In this document: positions 8,741 to 17,593 of the stretch, piece after piece | Layout of the letters: each line of letters begins with the position of its first letter | Position numbering within the stretch: the first letter of the stretch is position 1 | NCBI GenBank assembly: GCA_009379995.1 | Contig: WHSR01000017.1 | Span: 1 to 64,000, forward strand | Reading direction: 5' to 3' | DNA length: 64,000 nucleotides | DNA from: Streptosporangiales bacterium | GTDB lineage: Bacteria; Actinomycetota; Actinomycetes; Streptosporangiales; WHSR01 | Made by a program: the position numbers and the translations under genes | The notes under the pieces: generated by a model | What the model was told of the DNA's origin: nothing | What the model saw: only the letters and a program-made list of their open reading frames with translations | Databases searched by the model: none

Positions 8741-9089
8741 CATACACAAGAAGTACGCGCCTTGCGCCGGCGGCCCGCAGCGAGGGGAAGCACCCAACTC
8801 GGCGGCGCTTCGGCCGCCGACGGCAATCCGGCCGTCCCGACACTGATCGACTCCGGTCAATGACGACGGAAAAATCGGGAGATCTTTACCACCAGATCAG
8901 CTACCGGTGCAAGTCGGACGATAACGAAGTATCAACGTTCTGTTAACGAGCACACGACCCTTGACGCCGAGCCCTCGGAGTGGATTGATTACACGGTTTA
9001 AGATCTTGGCTAGTCTCTTGCGGCGAGCATCGGCATGCGACAGGCTCGCCCGACGTAACCCCGAACCATCGATCGAAGGATTCACAGCT
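8741..9089. other. Divergent intergenic region before ehuB
   Basis: This holds no convincing gene. It includes an imperfectly placed GC hairpin (CGGCGGC 8800-8806 with GCCGCCG 8813-8819) lacking a T tract, an AT-richer stretch at about 8870-9030 likely to hold the ehuB promoter, and the ribosome-binding sequence GAAGGA at 9075-9080. No riboswitch was recognised. Confidence 0.5.
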
Positions 9090-9998
9090 GTGATTGACGG
9101 TACCTGGTCCCGACGGGACCTTCTCAAGCGAGGGGCCGCGGCCGGCGGGCTCCTGGCAGTCCCCGGCATCCTGGTCGCGTGCCAGCGCACCCAGCCCGGC
9201 ACCGGCGAGTCGGTCCAGAACACCCTGGACAAGATCAAGGAAGACGGCAAGGTCAGGATCGGCTTCGCCAACGAGGGCCCCTATTCCTACAAGGACGCAA
9301 ACGGCGAGCTGGTCGGCGAGGCGCCGGCCGTACACGCGGAGGTCTTCAAGGCGCTCGGCGTGCCGGAGCTGGAGCCGTTCCTCACCGACTTCGGCTCGCT
9401 CATTCCCGGTCTGGTGGCCAACCGCTGGGATGTCGTCACCGCCGGCATGTTCATCTTGCCGGACCGATGCCAACAGGCCCTCTTCTCCGAGCCCGAGTAC
9501 CGAGGCGACTCCGCCTTCCTGGTAAAGGAGGGCAACCCGAAGAAGATCACCACATACGAGGACGTTGCCCAGAAGAAGGCCACCATCGGCGTGCTTTCCG
9601 GCGCTGTCGAGGCCGACTACGCCGAGAGCGCGGGGGCATCAACGTCGCAGCTCAAGACGTTCGAAAGTCAACAGGACGGTCTGGAGGCGGTGGTCGCGGG
9701 GCGGATCGACGCGTTCGCGCTGACCAGTCCTTCGCTGAAGTACACGGCCGAGACCAACGCTGACGCCCCGGTCGAGGTGACCAAGCCGTTCATCCCCACG
9801 GTCGACGGCAAGCCGCTTCCCGACTACGGCGGTGCGGCCTTCCGGCGCCGGGACACGGAACTGCGCGACGCGTTCAACCGCGAACTCGCCAAGCTCCGCG
9901 ACTCCGGCCGGCTGCTCGAACTGATCAAGCCGTACGGATTCACCGAACTAAACGTTCCGGAGAGCGACGTCACAACCCAGCAGCTCTGCAACCGTTAA
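9090..9998 (+). CDS. ehuB: Ectoine/hydroxyectoine-type ABC transporter solute-binding protein EhuB
   Basis: The 302-residue product is an extracellular amino-acid-type binding protein (SBP family 3). Its N-terminus has a twin-arginine motif (SRRDLLKRG) followed by a hydrophobic stretch and a lipobox-like LVAC, so Tat export and lipid anchoring are likely. The mature part begins VRIGFANEGPYSYKDANGELVGEAP and includes FGSLIPGLVANRWDVVTAGMFILPDRC, strongly like characterised EhuB. GTG at 9090 is chosen because it immediately precedes the Tat motif and has GAAGGA at a good distance; the frame is open further upstream without signal-like features. The permeases and ATPase follow in order. Exact ligand is inferred from family. 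Confidence 0.88.
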   Translation: MIDGTWSRRDLLKRGAAAGGLLAVPGILVACQRTQPGTGESVQNTLDKIKEDGKVRIGFANEGPYSYKDANGELVGEAPAVHAEVFKALGVPELEPFLTDFGSLIPGLVANRWDVVTAGMFILPDRCQQALFSEPEYRGDSAFLVKEGNPKKITTYEDVAQKKATIGVLSGAVEADYAESAGASTSQLKTFESQQDGLEAVVAGRIDAFALTSPSLKYTAETNADAPVEVTKPFIPTVDGKPLPDYGGAAFRRRDTELRDAFNRELAKLRDSGRLLELIKPYGFTELNVPESDVTTQQLCNR

Positions 9999-10016
9999 CC
10001 GGCGGCGAACTCTTCT

Positions 10017-10739
10017 ATGAGCGGCTTTCTTTCCCAGTTCGGCGAGGCCCTGCCGTTTTTCGCGCAGGGGGTCGTCATCACCCTGGAGCTCACCATCCTC
10101 GGGGCGGCGCTGTCGGTGGTGATCTCGTTCATCTTCGGGCTGATGGCACTGTCGCAGTCGGTGGGTGTGCGGTTCGTCTCCCGGGTGTTCGTCGAGTTCT
10201 TCCGCGGGACCTCGTTGCTGGTGCAGATGTTCTGGTTGTTCTTCGCGCTGCCGCTGGCAGGCATCCAGCTGGTGCCCGTCGCGACGGGCGTCATCGCCCT
10301 GGGGCTGAACTACGGTGCCTACGGCTCCGAGGTCGTCCGGGGTGGCATCAACGCGATTCCCCGGGCGCAGTGGGAGGCGACCATCGCCCTCAACATGGGC
10401 CGAGTCCAGCGGATGCGGCGGGTGATCCTGCCACAGGCAGTGGTGGGGATGATTCCGCCGTTCGGCAACTGGCTCATCCAGCTCCTCAAGGGCACCGCGC
10501 TGGTATCGCTGATTGGCTTGGCGGACCTGACCTTCGAGACCCAGGCGTTCCGGGACGCCACCGGGAACACCGTCGTGGCGTTCACCGGCGCGCTCATCAT
10601 CTACTTCATCCTCGCTCAGATCTTCGCGGTCTTGATGAGCCTGCTGGAGCGCCGCTCCAAGGCATCGATCGGCCAGCCGATGGAGCGGCGGGCCCTCGGG
10701 GGTCTGGGGTGGAGGCTCGGTGGGAGTGAAGCCGCATGA
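10017..10739 (+). CDS. ehuC: Ectoine-type ABC transporter permease EhuC
   Basis: This 240-residue inner-membrane protein is a polar-amino-acid (HisM/GlnP-like) permease. It has several transmembrane helices and the cytoplasmic EAA-type loop (INAIPRAQWEATIALNMGRVQRMRRVILPQAVVGMIPPFGN) that contacts the ATPase. It lies 18 bp after ehuB and its end overlaps ehuD by 4 bp. It probably pairs with EhuD as a heterodimeric channel. Confidence 0.88.
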   Translation: MSGFLSQFGEALPFFAQGVVITLELTILGAALSVVISFIFGLMALSQSVGVRFVSRVFVEFFRGTSLLVQMFWLFFALPLAGIQLVPVATGVIALGLNYGAYGSEVVRGGINAIPRAQWEATIALNMGRVQRMRRVILPQAVVGMIPPFGNWLIQLLKGTALVSLIGLADLTFETQAFRDATGNTVVAFTGALIIYFILAQIFAVLMSLLERRSKASIGQPMERRALGGLGWRLGGSEAA

Positions 10740-11392
10740 TCTGGGACTGGAACTTCGCCCTCAACGAGGCCCTGCCACAGATGCTCGGCGCTTTCCTGAA
10801 GGTCACCCTGCTGGCCACCATTCTGGGGTCGGTGGTGGCGATGGTGCTGGGCTTGATCCTCGCACTGCTGCGCCGGTCGCGGATTCAGCTGATCAGCCGG
10901 CCGACCGGATGGTTCATCGAGTTCGTGCGCAGCACCCCATTGCTGGTGCAGCTCCTCTTCCTCTTCCTGGTGCTGCCACGGGTCGGGATCACGCTGCCGG
11001 CGTTCACGATCGGCATCATCGGCCTCGGCGTGCACTATGCGACGTACACTTCGGAGGTGTACCGAGCTGGCATCGACGGCGTACCGAAGGGCCAGTGGGA
11101 GGCGGCCACCGCGCTGTCGCTGCCTCCCCGGAGGAAGTGGCAGGATGTGATCCTCCCGCAGGCGATCCGCAACGTGTTGCCGGCCCTCGGCAACTACGTG
11201 ATCTCCATGTTCAAGGAGACGCCGTACCTTCTCGCGATTACCGTGCTTGACATGGTGGCCATCGCCAAGAACATCGGCTCGTTGAACTTCAAGTACCTGG
11301 AAACGTTCACGATCGCCGGGCTCATCTTCCTCGCGGCGAGCTATCCCGCCGCAGTACTCATGAGAAAGCTGGAGATTCGCCTTGGTCACTGA
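10736..11392 (+). CDS. ehuD: Ectoine-type ABC transporter permease EhuD
   Basis: This 218-residue permease of the same family carries the EAA loop IDGVPKGQWEAATALSLPPRRKWQDVILPQAIRNVLPALGN. FIEFVRSTPLLVQLLFLFLVLP is the typical N-terminal motif of HisMQ-type permeases. Start and stop overlap ehuC and ehuA, so the four transporter genes form one coupled operon. Confidence 0.88.
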   Translation: MIWDWNFALNEALPQMLGAFLKVTLLATILGSVVAMVLGLILALLRRSRIQLISRPTGWFIEFVRSTPLLVQLLFLFLVLPRVGITLPAFTIGIIGLGVHYATYTSEVYRAGIDGVPKGQWEAATALSLPPRRKWQDVILPQAIRNVLPALGNYVISMFKETPYLLAITVLDMVAIAKNIGSLNFKYLETFTIAGLIFLAASYPAAVLMRKLEIRLGH

Positions 11393-12209
11393 ACCGACGA
11401 CGAACGGGAACACGACCGGCAAGGGCCAGTCGGCGCCGGACAAGATGGTCCGCTTCGACAAGGTAGTGAAGCGCTTCGGCGACCTCGTGGTGCTGCGGGA
11501 GCTCGACTTCGAGGTGGCGCCGGCCGAGCACGTGACGCTCATCGGCCCCAGCGGCTCGGGCAAAACGACGATCCTGCGGCTGCTGATGACGCTGGAGAAG
11601 ATCAACGACGGCTACATCTGGGTGGACGGGGAGCCGTTGTGGCACATGGACCAGGGCGGCAAGCTGGTGCCCGCGAACGAGAAGTACCTCCGCCGGATGC
11701 GCCCGAAGATGGGCATGGTGTTCCAGCAGTTCAACCTTTTCCCCAACATGAAGGTGCTGCGGAACGTCACCGAGGCGCCGATCTACTCGCTGGGCATGTC
11801 GAAGGACGAGGCGGTCCAGCGGGGGCGCGAGATCCTGGAACTGGTCGGCCTCTCCGACAAGGTCGACTCCTACCCGTCCCAGCTGTCCGGTGGGCAGCAG
11901 CAGCGGGTCGCCATCGCCCGGGCGCTCGCGATGAACCCGAAGATCCTTCTCCTCGACGAGGTCACCTCCGCGCTCGACCCCGAGCTCGTGGCCGAGGTCC
12001 TCAACGTCCTGCGGGACATCGCACACACCACGGAGATCACCATCCTGTGCGTCACCCACGAGATGCAGTTCGCCAAGGACATCTCGCACCGGGTGATGAT
12101 GTTCGACCACGGCCAAATCGTCGAGTATGGGCCACCGGAAAAGATCTTCAGCGATCCGGAGCACGATCGTACGAAGTCGTTCCTGCGGGCCGTCCTCGAG
12201 GCGCGGTGA
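11382..12209 (+). CDS. ehuA: Ectoine-type ABC transporter ATP-binding protein EhuA
   Basis: The product powers the importer. It has Walker A GPSGSGKTT, Q-loop VFQQFNLFPNM, signature LSGGQQQRVAIARALAM, Walker B ILLLDEVTSALDPE and H-loop CVTHEMQFAKD, as in GlnQ/HisP ATPases. The 275-residue frame begins with TTG at 11382, overlapping ehuD by 11 bp. An internal ATG at about 11445 (MVRFDKVVKRFG) is the alternative and would remove a low-complexity N-terminus. Confidence 0.9.
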   Translation: MVTEPTTNGNTTGKGQSAPDKMVRFDKVVKRFGDLVVLRELDFEVAPAEHVTLIGPSGSGKTTILRLLMTLEKINDGYIWVDGEPLWHMDQGGKLVPANEKYLRRMRPKMGMVFQQFNLFPNMKVLRNVTEAPIYSLGMSKDEAVQRGREILELVGLSDKVDSYPSQLSGGQQQRVAIARALAMNPKILLLDEVTSALDPELVAEVLNVLRDIAHTTEITILCVTHEMQFAKDISHRVMMFDHGQIVEYGPPEKIFSDPEHDRTKSFLRAVLEAR

Positions 12210-12246
12210 CGGGAAAACCGGCCGCAACGTGCTCGAGAGGTAGCAG

Positions 12247-13206
12247 GTGATCACGGCCGTCCTGTGCGACGAGTCGGGAGCGCCGGACCTGTCCGAGGTC
12301 GAAGACCTCACCGAGCTGCGCCTGGCCACCGGTCATGATCTGGCCAGCGTCCTGCCGGGGGCCCAGGCGCTGTTCGTGTGGGACTTCACCTCTGCCGCGC
12401 TGGCCGACGTATGGCCCTCGGCCAGCACCCTGCGCTGGGTACACACGGCCAGTGCCGGCGTGGACAGGCTGCTGTTCCCCGGGCTGGTCGGCAGCGACGT
12501 CGTGGTGACGAACTCCCGCGGTGTCTTCGAGCAGGCGATAGCCGAGTACGTCCTCGGCTGCATCCTGGCCTTCGCCAAGGATCTGACCGGGACCGTAACC
12601 CTGCAGGCCGAACGCCGGTGGCGGCACCGCGAGTCGGAGCGGATCGCGGGGCGCCGCGCCCTCATCATCGGAACCGGCCCGATCGGGCGGGCGACCGCAC
12701 GGTTGCTGGCAGCGGCCGACATGCGGGTCGCCGGCCTGGGGCGCCGCTCCCGTACCGGGGATCCGGACTTCGGCCGGGTACATGCCCAGGGGGACCTCCT
12801 CGAGGTGCTCGGCTGGGCCGACTACGTGGTCATGGCCGCTCCGCTCACCGAGCAGACCTGCGGCATGCTGGACCGGACCGCCTTCCGGAGCATGAAGCCC
12901 TCGGCCCGCCTGGTGAACGTGGGACGCGGCCCGACAGTCGTCGAGGACGACCTCGTCGACGCGCTGCGGAACGGTGAGATCGCGGGTGCCGCGCTCGACG
13001 TGTTCACCGAGGAGCCGCTGCCCGCCACCTCCGCTCTGTGGGACATGCCGGGGTTGATCGTGTCACCGCACATGTCCGGCGATGCGGAAGGCTGGGAGGA
13101 CGAACTCGTCCGGCTGTTCGCCGAGAACCTGCGGCATTGGCAAACCGGTCAGCCGTTGCGCAACGTCGTCGACAAGCAGCTGGGCTACGTGCCGACATCG
13201 GGATAG
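12247..13206 (+). CDS. D-isomer-specific 2-hydroxyacid dehydrogenase
   Basis: This NAD(P)-dependent oxidoreductase (319 residues) has the catalytic-domain segment VWPSASTLRWVHTASAGVDRLLFPGL, a nucleotide-binding motif ALIIGTGPIGRATARLLAAADM (G-x-G-x-x-G), and the catalytic Arg region NVGRGPTVVEDDLVDALRNGEIAGAALDVFTEEPLP. The general-base His lies in PHMSG near the end. It probably reduces a 2-oxoacid made in the island's pathway; the substrate cannot be read from sequence. It sits 37 bp after ehuA and 9 bp before the amidase. Confidence 0.88.
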   Translation: MITAVLCDESGAPDLSEVEDLTELRLATGHDLASVLPGAQALFVWDFTSAALADVWPSASTLRWVHTASAGVDRLLFPGLVGSDVVVTNSRGVFEQAIAEYVLGCILAFAKDLTGTVTLQAERRWRHRESERIAGRRALIIGTGPIGRATARLLAAADMRVAGLGRRSRTGDPDFGRVHAQGDLLEVLGWADYVVMAAPLTEQTCGMLDRTAFRSMKPSARLVNVGRGPTVVEDDLVDALRNGEIAGAALDVFTEEPLPATSALWDMPGLIVSPHMSGDAEGWEDELVRLFAENLRHWQTGQPLRNVVDKQLGYVPTSG

Positions 13207-13215
13207 GAGCGCCGC

Positions 13216-14625
13216 GTGTCAGACGACATCGCCTTCCGCACGGCCACCGATCTGGTCGCCGCCTACTCCCGGGGTGAGCTCTCCCCCGTGGAGGCAACAC
13301 GCGCGGTGCTCGACCGGATCGAGCGTCTGAACCCCGCGGTCAACGCGTTCTGTCTGGTCGACGCCGAGCGTGCGGCGCAGGGAGCGCGGGACGCGGAACG
13401 ACGCTGGCACCGTGGGCAGCCGAGCGGGCTCCTCGACGGCGTACCGGTATCGATCAAGGACGTGTTCCTCACCCTCGGCTGGCCGACGCTGCGCGGCTCC
13501 CGGGCCATCGATCCGGACCAGCCGTGGCAGGAGGACGCGCCGGCGGTGGCCCGGCTGCGGGAGCAGGGCGCGGTGCTGGTCGGCAAGACAACCACCCCGG
13601 AGATCGGCTGGAAGGGCGTGACCGACAGCCCGCTCACCGGCGTCACCCGCAACCCGTGGGAAACCGGCCGTACCCCCGGCGGCTCCAGCGGCGGCAGCGC
13701 GGCAGCGATCGCCCTGGGCATGGCGCCCCTTACGGTCGGCACCGACGGTGGCGGCTCGGTCCGCATCCCCGCGGCGTTCTGCGGCGTCTTCGGGTTCAAG
13801 CCCACCTACGGACGCATCCCGCTCTATCCGGCCAGCCCGTTCGGCACCCTTGCACACGCCGGCCCGCTGACCCGGACCGTCGGAGACGCCGCACTCATGC
13901 TGGACGTGCTCAGCCGCCCGGACAGCCGGGACTGGTCAGCGCTCGAGCCGCCGGCGTCGTCCTACGTGGGCCGCCTGAACGACGGCGTGTCCGGGCTGCG
14001 CGTCGCCTACAGCCCCACGTTGGGGGGTGCCTCCGTCGACAAGGAGGTGGCGGCGCTGGTACAGGAGGGCGTACGGGCGCTCGCCGAGCTCGGCGCGCAC
14101 GTCGACGAGGTCGACCCGGGTTTCCAGGACCCGGTCGACGCCCTGCACGTGCTGTGGTTCTCCGGCGCCGCCAAGTCGGTCGCTTCGTTTCCTCCGGAGC
14201 GGCGCACGGACCTCGACCCGGGTCTCGCGGAGATCTGCGAGGTCGGCGCGCGAGCGTCGGCGATGGAGTACCTGGACGCGACGGTTCGGCGGATGGACCT
14301 CGGCCGGCACATGGGTGTCTTCCACGAGACGTACGACCTTCTGGTGACGCCGGCGATGCCGATCCTCCCGTTCACCGCCGGGCAGGAGGTGCCCGGCGGA
14401 TGGCCGAGCCGGCGGTGGACGAGCTGGGCCCCGTTCAGCTACCCGTTCAACCTCACCCAGCAGCCCGCTGCCAGCCTTCCGTGCGGCCTCACCGGCGGGA
14501 GTCTGCCGGTCGGGCTGCAGATCGTGGGACCGCGGCACGCCGACGCGCGGGTGCTGGCGGCCAGCCGGGCGCTGGAGGAGGCACGCCCCTGGGCCCACCT
14601 GCGCCCGCCCCTCGCGGCTGGCTGA
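13216..14625 (+). CDS. Amidase-signature family amidohydrolase
   Basis: This 469-residue enzyme has the Ser-Ser-Lys triad regions of the amidase signature family: the Lys in LLDGVPVSIKDVF and the Gly/Ser-rich TPGGSSGGSAAAIALGMAPLTVGTDGGGSVRIPAAFCGVFGFKPTYGRIP. It hydrolyses a carboxamide or carbamoyl bond. Next to an importer for N-containing solutes, a role in deamidating a ring-opened intermediate is plausible. GatA is unlikely because no gatB or gatC is adjacent. GTG at 13216 follows GGAGCG. Confidence 0.88.
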   Translation: MSDDIAFRTATDLVAAYSRGELSPVEATRAVLDRIERLNPAVNAFCLVDAERAAQGARDAERRWHRGQPSGLLDGVPVSIKDVFLTLGWPTLRGSRAIDPDQPWQEDAPAVARLREQGAVLVGKTTTPEIGWKGVTDSPLTGVTRNPWETGRTPGGSSGGSAAAIALGMAPLTVGTDGGGSVRIPAAFCGVFGFKPTYGRIPLYPASPFGTLAHAGPLTRTVGDAALMLDVLSRPDSRDWSALEPPASSYVGRLNDGVSGLRVAYSPTLGGASVDKEVAALVQEGVRALAELGAHVDEVDPGFQDPVDALHVLWFSGAAKSVASFPPERRTDLDPGLAEICEVGARASAMEYLDATVRRMDLGRHMGVFHETYDLLVTPAMPILPFTAGQEVPGGWPSRRWTSWAPFSYPFNLTQQPAASLPCGLTGGSLPVGLQIVGPRHADARVLAASRALEEARPWAHLRPPLAAG

Positions 14626-14667
14626 GGTGGCCCACGCTCGGTCCGCTGGATCCACGAAAACTCGGGG

Positions 14668-15147
14668 TCACACCCTTGTGACGAACCGCACCACTGCGTC
14701 ATCGAGAGTGCCGGTTACCATCCAGCAACCACGCTCGGGAAAGTTGATCACGGTGGGCCAGAATTGAACGCCCCGGCTTGCGGTGGCATAACCCCCGTGG
14801 GTGGCTTCGGCTTCTCCCGGCGCGTCGAGGCGTTTCGCGCTTACGGAGGGCGGCCCCTCGCGCGAGGTGAACTTCCCATCGTCGAGGGTGAACCACGGAT
14901 GCTTGAACCGGAAGCCGTCTTCGCGCCTGGGTAGGCGCTGGTCGGCAGGCAACCCCGCCCACAAGTCTCCATTCCCGTACCAGCGGGTATCTCCGTCCGA
15001 GCGTCGCACCGACACGGGGACGGCGGCGGGTTCCCTGGGCACGGTTTCGCGGCAGGTTGTGTTACCGGCTGACGTACTGCCCCCCTGTGGCGAGCAGGCG
15101 ACGGCGAGGAGAAGAGGAATCGCCAGCATCACCGGCCACCGACCCAT
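14668..15147 (-). CDS. Putative lipoprotein of unknown function (Mau-like cluster)
   Basis: Starting at ATG 15147 the 159-residue product has a short basic N-terminus, a hydrophobic segment (MLAIPLLLAVAC) and a lipobox Cys followed by a Ser/Gly-rich linker. It therefore looks like an exported lipoprotein. The mature domain has FRFKHPWFTLDDGKFTSREG and a Cys near the end. I recognise no family. The frame is open further upstream into the preceding gene, but the signal peptide decides the start. It is the last gene of the six-gene minus-strand unit and converges on the amidase. Confidence 0.7.
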   Translation of the reverse strand: MGRWPVMLAIPLLLAVACSPQGGSTSAGNTTCRETVPREPAAVPVSVRRSDGDTRWYGNGDLWAGLPADQRLPRREDGFRFKHPWFTLDDGKFTSREGPPSVSAKRLDAPGEAEATHGGYATASRGVQFWPTVINFPERGCWMVTGTLDDAVVRFVTRV

Positions 15148-15188
15148 CCGGACGACAACGGGTCCGGAGTGCGGTCGGTGACGCGTAT

Positions 15189-15818
15189 CTACCATGTGAC
15201 TCCCAGCAACGCGGTGGTCAGGAGGGCGGTGGTCGCGGTGATCGCCACGAGACCGCCCGTTTGCACAACATGTACCCGGCGTTGGAGCAGCCGCGGAATC
15301 CACCGGGGCTCACGTCTCGTTCCATCCTCCGCGTCCGGTCGCCATCGGGGCACGAGTATGGCGGCCATGATGGGTAGCGCGAACCCGAGGCCATACGAGA
15401 TGCCCGTCCACACCGGAGCGATGTGCAACGCGGTCAGCCCCAGGGCCGCCCAGGTCGTGGCCGACACCCGATACGTGGTGACCGACAGCCCCGTGTCCAA
15501 GCCCCAGACGAACGCGCCAATGCGGGGACCGCGGGAGTAGTAGAGCCGCTTGGACGTCTGCCGAGGCAGCGCGAGCGTGCACGTACGGCCGCGGCGTACC
15601 CCCCACGCATCGACGAGGAACAGCAACACGCAGACCACCGCAGCGGTTCCCTGCCTGGCCGCGAGCGGGACGCGCTCCACACCGAACGCGTCGCTCAGGA
15701 GATACAGCACGGCGAACGCCACAGTGGCGGACGCCACGAATCCGACGCCCAAGAGGAGCACCGGCTGCTGCCGAGTGAACCGCCGGGTTGCGCCTCCCTG
15801 GACCAAGGAGGGCGGCAC
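15189..15818 (-). CDS. Integral membrane protein of unknown function (about 5 TM)
   Basis: The 209-residue product has hydrophobic segments at about 19-45, 53-75, 113-131, 133-155 and 185-209. Between helices two and three lies a charged loop with RRGRTCTLALPRQTSKRLYY followed by RGPRIGAFVWGLDTG. I cannot assign a family with certainty. The gene follows the Cys-rich protein and the MauD/MauE-like pair, so a role in maturation or export of that protein is an inference. Only two cysteines are visible, so it is not an obvious thiol-disulfide carrier. Confidence 0.65.
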   Translation of the reverse strand: MPPSLVQGGATRRFTRQQPVLLLGVGFVASATVAFAVLYLLSDAFGVERVPLAARQGTAAVVCVLLFLVDAWGVRRGRTCTLALPRQTSKRLYYSRGPRIGAFVWGLDTGLSVTTYRVSATTWAALGLTALHIAPVWTGISYGLGFALPIMAAILVPRWRPDAEDGTRREPRWIPRLLQRRVHVVQTGGLVAITATTALLTTALLGVTW

Positions 15819-15997
15819 GCTCTTCGCCCGGGGCCGCAGCGTGCCGATAAAGGAGAGACCTCAAGGGCTGAACAGCTGTGCAAACCCGGCCACCGCAGCA
15901 AGGAGGACGACCGAAATCGCGGGCCCAGTGAGATCCATACCCCGCCCTCAAATGTCTCCCCGGCGAATTCAACCTCGAAATTCGAAAGATATTTGCG

Positions 15998-16393
15998 CTA
16001 GTTACAGCTGGATGAGTGCCTGGCCTGAGAGCAATGGACGTCCGTGGTCCAGCATGTGTTGACGTTTTGCCTTGTGCATTCGTAGCATATGTAGTAACCG
16101 CCCGAACCATCCGGGCATTGCCAGGACTCCAGGTAGCCAGAGCAGTTCACCTGCTCGCAGGCCGGACCATAGACACCGCAGGTATTGCACTCGACCAAGT
16201 CGCAGCAGCCATCGGAGCAGCCCGCAGCGGCCGACGCCTCTTCCCTTCTGGTCTGCGTGGCCGCCAGCGCTCCGACCAGGGCCAATCCGCTGAGGGAAAC
16301 CCGTCGAAGGATGTGCCGGCGAGATGTCTCTTCGTGGCTCGGTGTCACCGGTGCCTCTAGCTGCGGCTGGGCCGTCGTCGTCGGTGTCGTCAT
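15998..16393 (-). CDS. Small Tat-exported cysteine-rich protein (13 Cys)
   Basis: This 131-residue protein has a twin-arginine leader (SRRHILRRVSLSGLALVGALA, split here from the following AATQ) ending near an Ala-rich cleavage region at about 53-57. The mature part of about 75 residues has Cys at 59, 63, 64, 69, 72, 79, 84, 93, 103, 106, 114, 121 and 130, and only two Trp (91 and 115). Cys-rich small subunits served by MauD and MauE are known for methylamine dehydrogenase (MauA, which carries a cross-linked Trp-Trp cofactor). Here the genes for MauD-like and MauE-like proteins lie directly upstream. Direct homology to MauA is not evident to me. It may be a new Mau-type product or a disulfide-rich structural or metal-binding protein. 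Confidence 0.75.
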   Translation of the reverse strand: MTTPTTTAQPQLEAPVTPSHEETSRRHILRRVSLSGLALVGALAATQTRREEASAAAGCSDGCCDLVECNTCGVYGPACEQVNCSGYLESWQCPDGSGGYYICYECTRQNVNTCWTTDVHCSQARHSSSCN

Positions 16394-16394
16394 G

Positions 16395-16964
16395 TCAGGC
16401 TCCTTTCGACTTTACAAGTAGCTTCGGCTGTTGCCTGGTGATCGGACGGGCGGCCCCCAGGAACTCGTACAATTGTCGCGACGAAGGGATAGTCGCGGCG
16501 CGGGACAGGCGCCCGTTCTCCACGACGACTCCCAACGGAGTCGCCTCTATCCCAATCCGGTGTGTGATCTCTCTACCCCAGTCGATGATCACGTCATCCG
16601 GATCGAAGCCCAGCTCTTGGGACAGTTCGGCATCCCTGGGGGCGGTGCCGGGCTCGAGAACAAGCCAGAGGCCACGGGGAATCGTTCCGTCGAGCGAGGC
16701 TGCGATCGAGCGGCATACAACGCACTTGTCCGACAGGAACAGCACTACCGCACTGATCTCCGTGTCAAGGGTGGCCGGCAGACCGACCTCGCTCGGTGCA
16801 AGACCGCGGACCTTGCCCAGGTCCACGGGAGTGACCCGGTCGATCAGCCCCGCCTGTTCGCGGACCTGCTCAAGGCCGCGGAACATCTCCACCTGCGCGC
16901 CGAGGAGAAGGAAGAGCAGCACACCCAGGCAAGTCCCCAGGACGAGTGCAACGACTGCCATCAA
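16395..16964 (-). CDS. MauD/TlpA-like membrane-anchored thiol-disulfide protein
   Basis: The 189-residue product has one N-terminal transmembrane helix (about 3-22) and an extracytoplasmic thioredoxin-like domain with LFLSDKCVVCRSIAASLDG, a C-x-x-C at 81-84. Later the cis-Pro region of thioredoxins is seen in IGIEATPLGVVVENG. This layout matches MauD, which is needed for disulfide formation in MauA. It overlaps the MauE-like gene by 4 bp and lies 1 bp before the Cys-rich gene, strong evidence that the three work together. Confidence 0.8.
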   Translation of the reverse strand: MMAVVALVLGTCLGVLLFLLLGAQVEMFRGLEQVREQAGLIDRVTPVDLGKVRGLAPSEVGLPATLDTEISAVVLFLSDKCVVCRSIAASLDGTIPRGLWLVLEPGTAPRDAELSQELGFDPDDVIIDWGREITHRIGIEATPLGVVVENGRLSRAATIPSSRQLYEFLGAARPITRQQPKLLVKSKGA

Positions 16965-17542
16965 CGACCTCCATCAGGGGCGACGAACATCCGAGCGCGT
17001 CGCGGGTAAAGGACCTCTCCCACGGCACGGCGGTTGTCGGCGGCTCGCCGCCATGCCGAGACAAGGACGGCCGCCCGAAGCCCGCACAGCACTCCCACGA
17101 CGACGGCGAGGTGTGCGACCGCCTGCCGCGGTGGCCAGGCGGAACCCATCCGGTCCAAGGCGACGACGGCGGCCAGCCAGATGGGGAAGGCATAGAGTTG
17201 ACGCCACCCCAGCACCGCATTTCCCGTAGCTCCGAAGCACGAGCATGTGACGGGCCGATCGGCTCGAAGCCCTCGCAGGCCGGCCGCGGCGAAACCCGCC
17301 GCGAGACCAGCGACAGCCAACCGTGGCCACGTTTGCCCGGGCAGGAGCACGACACCGAGCGCCGTAATGATCTCGGCGAACGGCACCCCGAGTCCGACGG
17401 CCCTGCGCAGACCACGCGGCAGTCCGAGGGCCGCCAGGGTGGTGTCGAACGCAGCGAACGCTCGGAGCTTCTCCAGTCCCGCCCACAGCAGGACACCAGA
17501 CACGCCGTAGGTCAAGACGAGCGCGGCTGCCTGTACCAGCAT
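16961..17542 (-). CDS. MauE/DoxX-family redox-associated membrane protein
   Basis: This 193-residue protein begins with about four helices in DoxX/MauE order (TYGVSGVLLWAGLEKLRAF, VPFAEIITALGVVLLPG, LAVAGLAAGFAAAG) and has the family C-x-C-F-G motif (PVTCSCFGATG, Cys100 and Cys102), followed by further helices and a cytosolic Arg-rich tail. MauE proteins partner with MauD in oxidative folding of Cys-rich proteins outside the membrane. It is translationally coupled to the MauD-like gene. Confidence 0.82.
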   Translation of the reverse strand: MLVQAAALVLTYGVSGVLLWAGLEKLRAFAAFDTTLAALGLPRGLRRAVGLGVPFAEIITALGVVLLPGQTWPRLAVAGLAAGFAAAGLRGLRADRPVTCSCFGATGNAVLGWRQLYAFPIWLAAVVALDRMGSAWPPRQAVAHLAVVVGVLCGLRAAVLVSAWRRAADNRRAVGEVLYPRRARMFVAPDGGR

Positions 17543-17593
17543 GCGTCATCACCCCGTTGCCGGATGTGCCGGTCAGCTGTTGCCAGCGACGCC

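Noticed and set aside
8800-8819. GC hairpin as ehu leader riboswitch or terminator
   Set aside because: Only 7 bp, no T tract, no conserved aptamer features recognisable.
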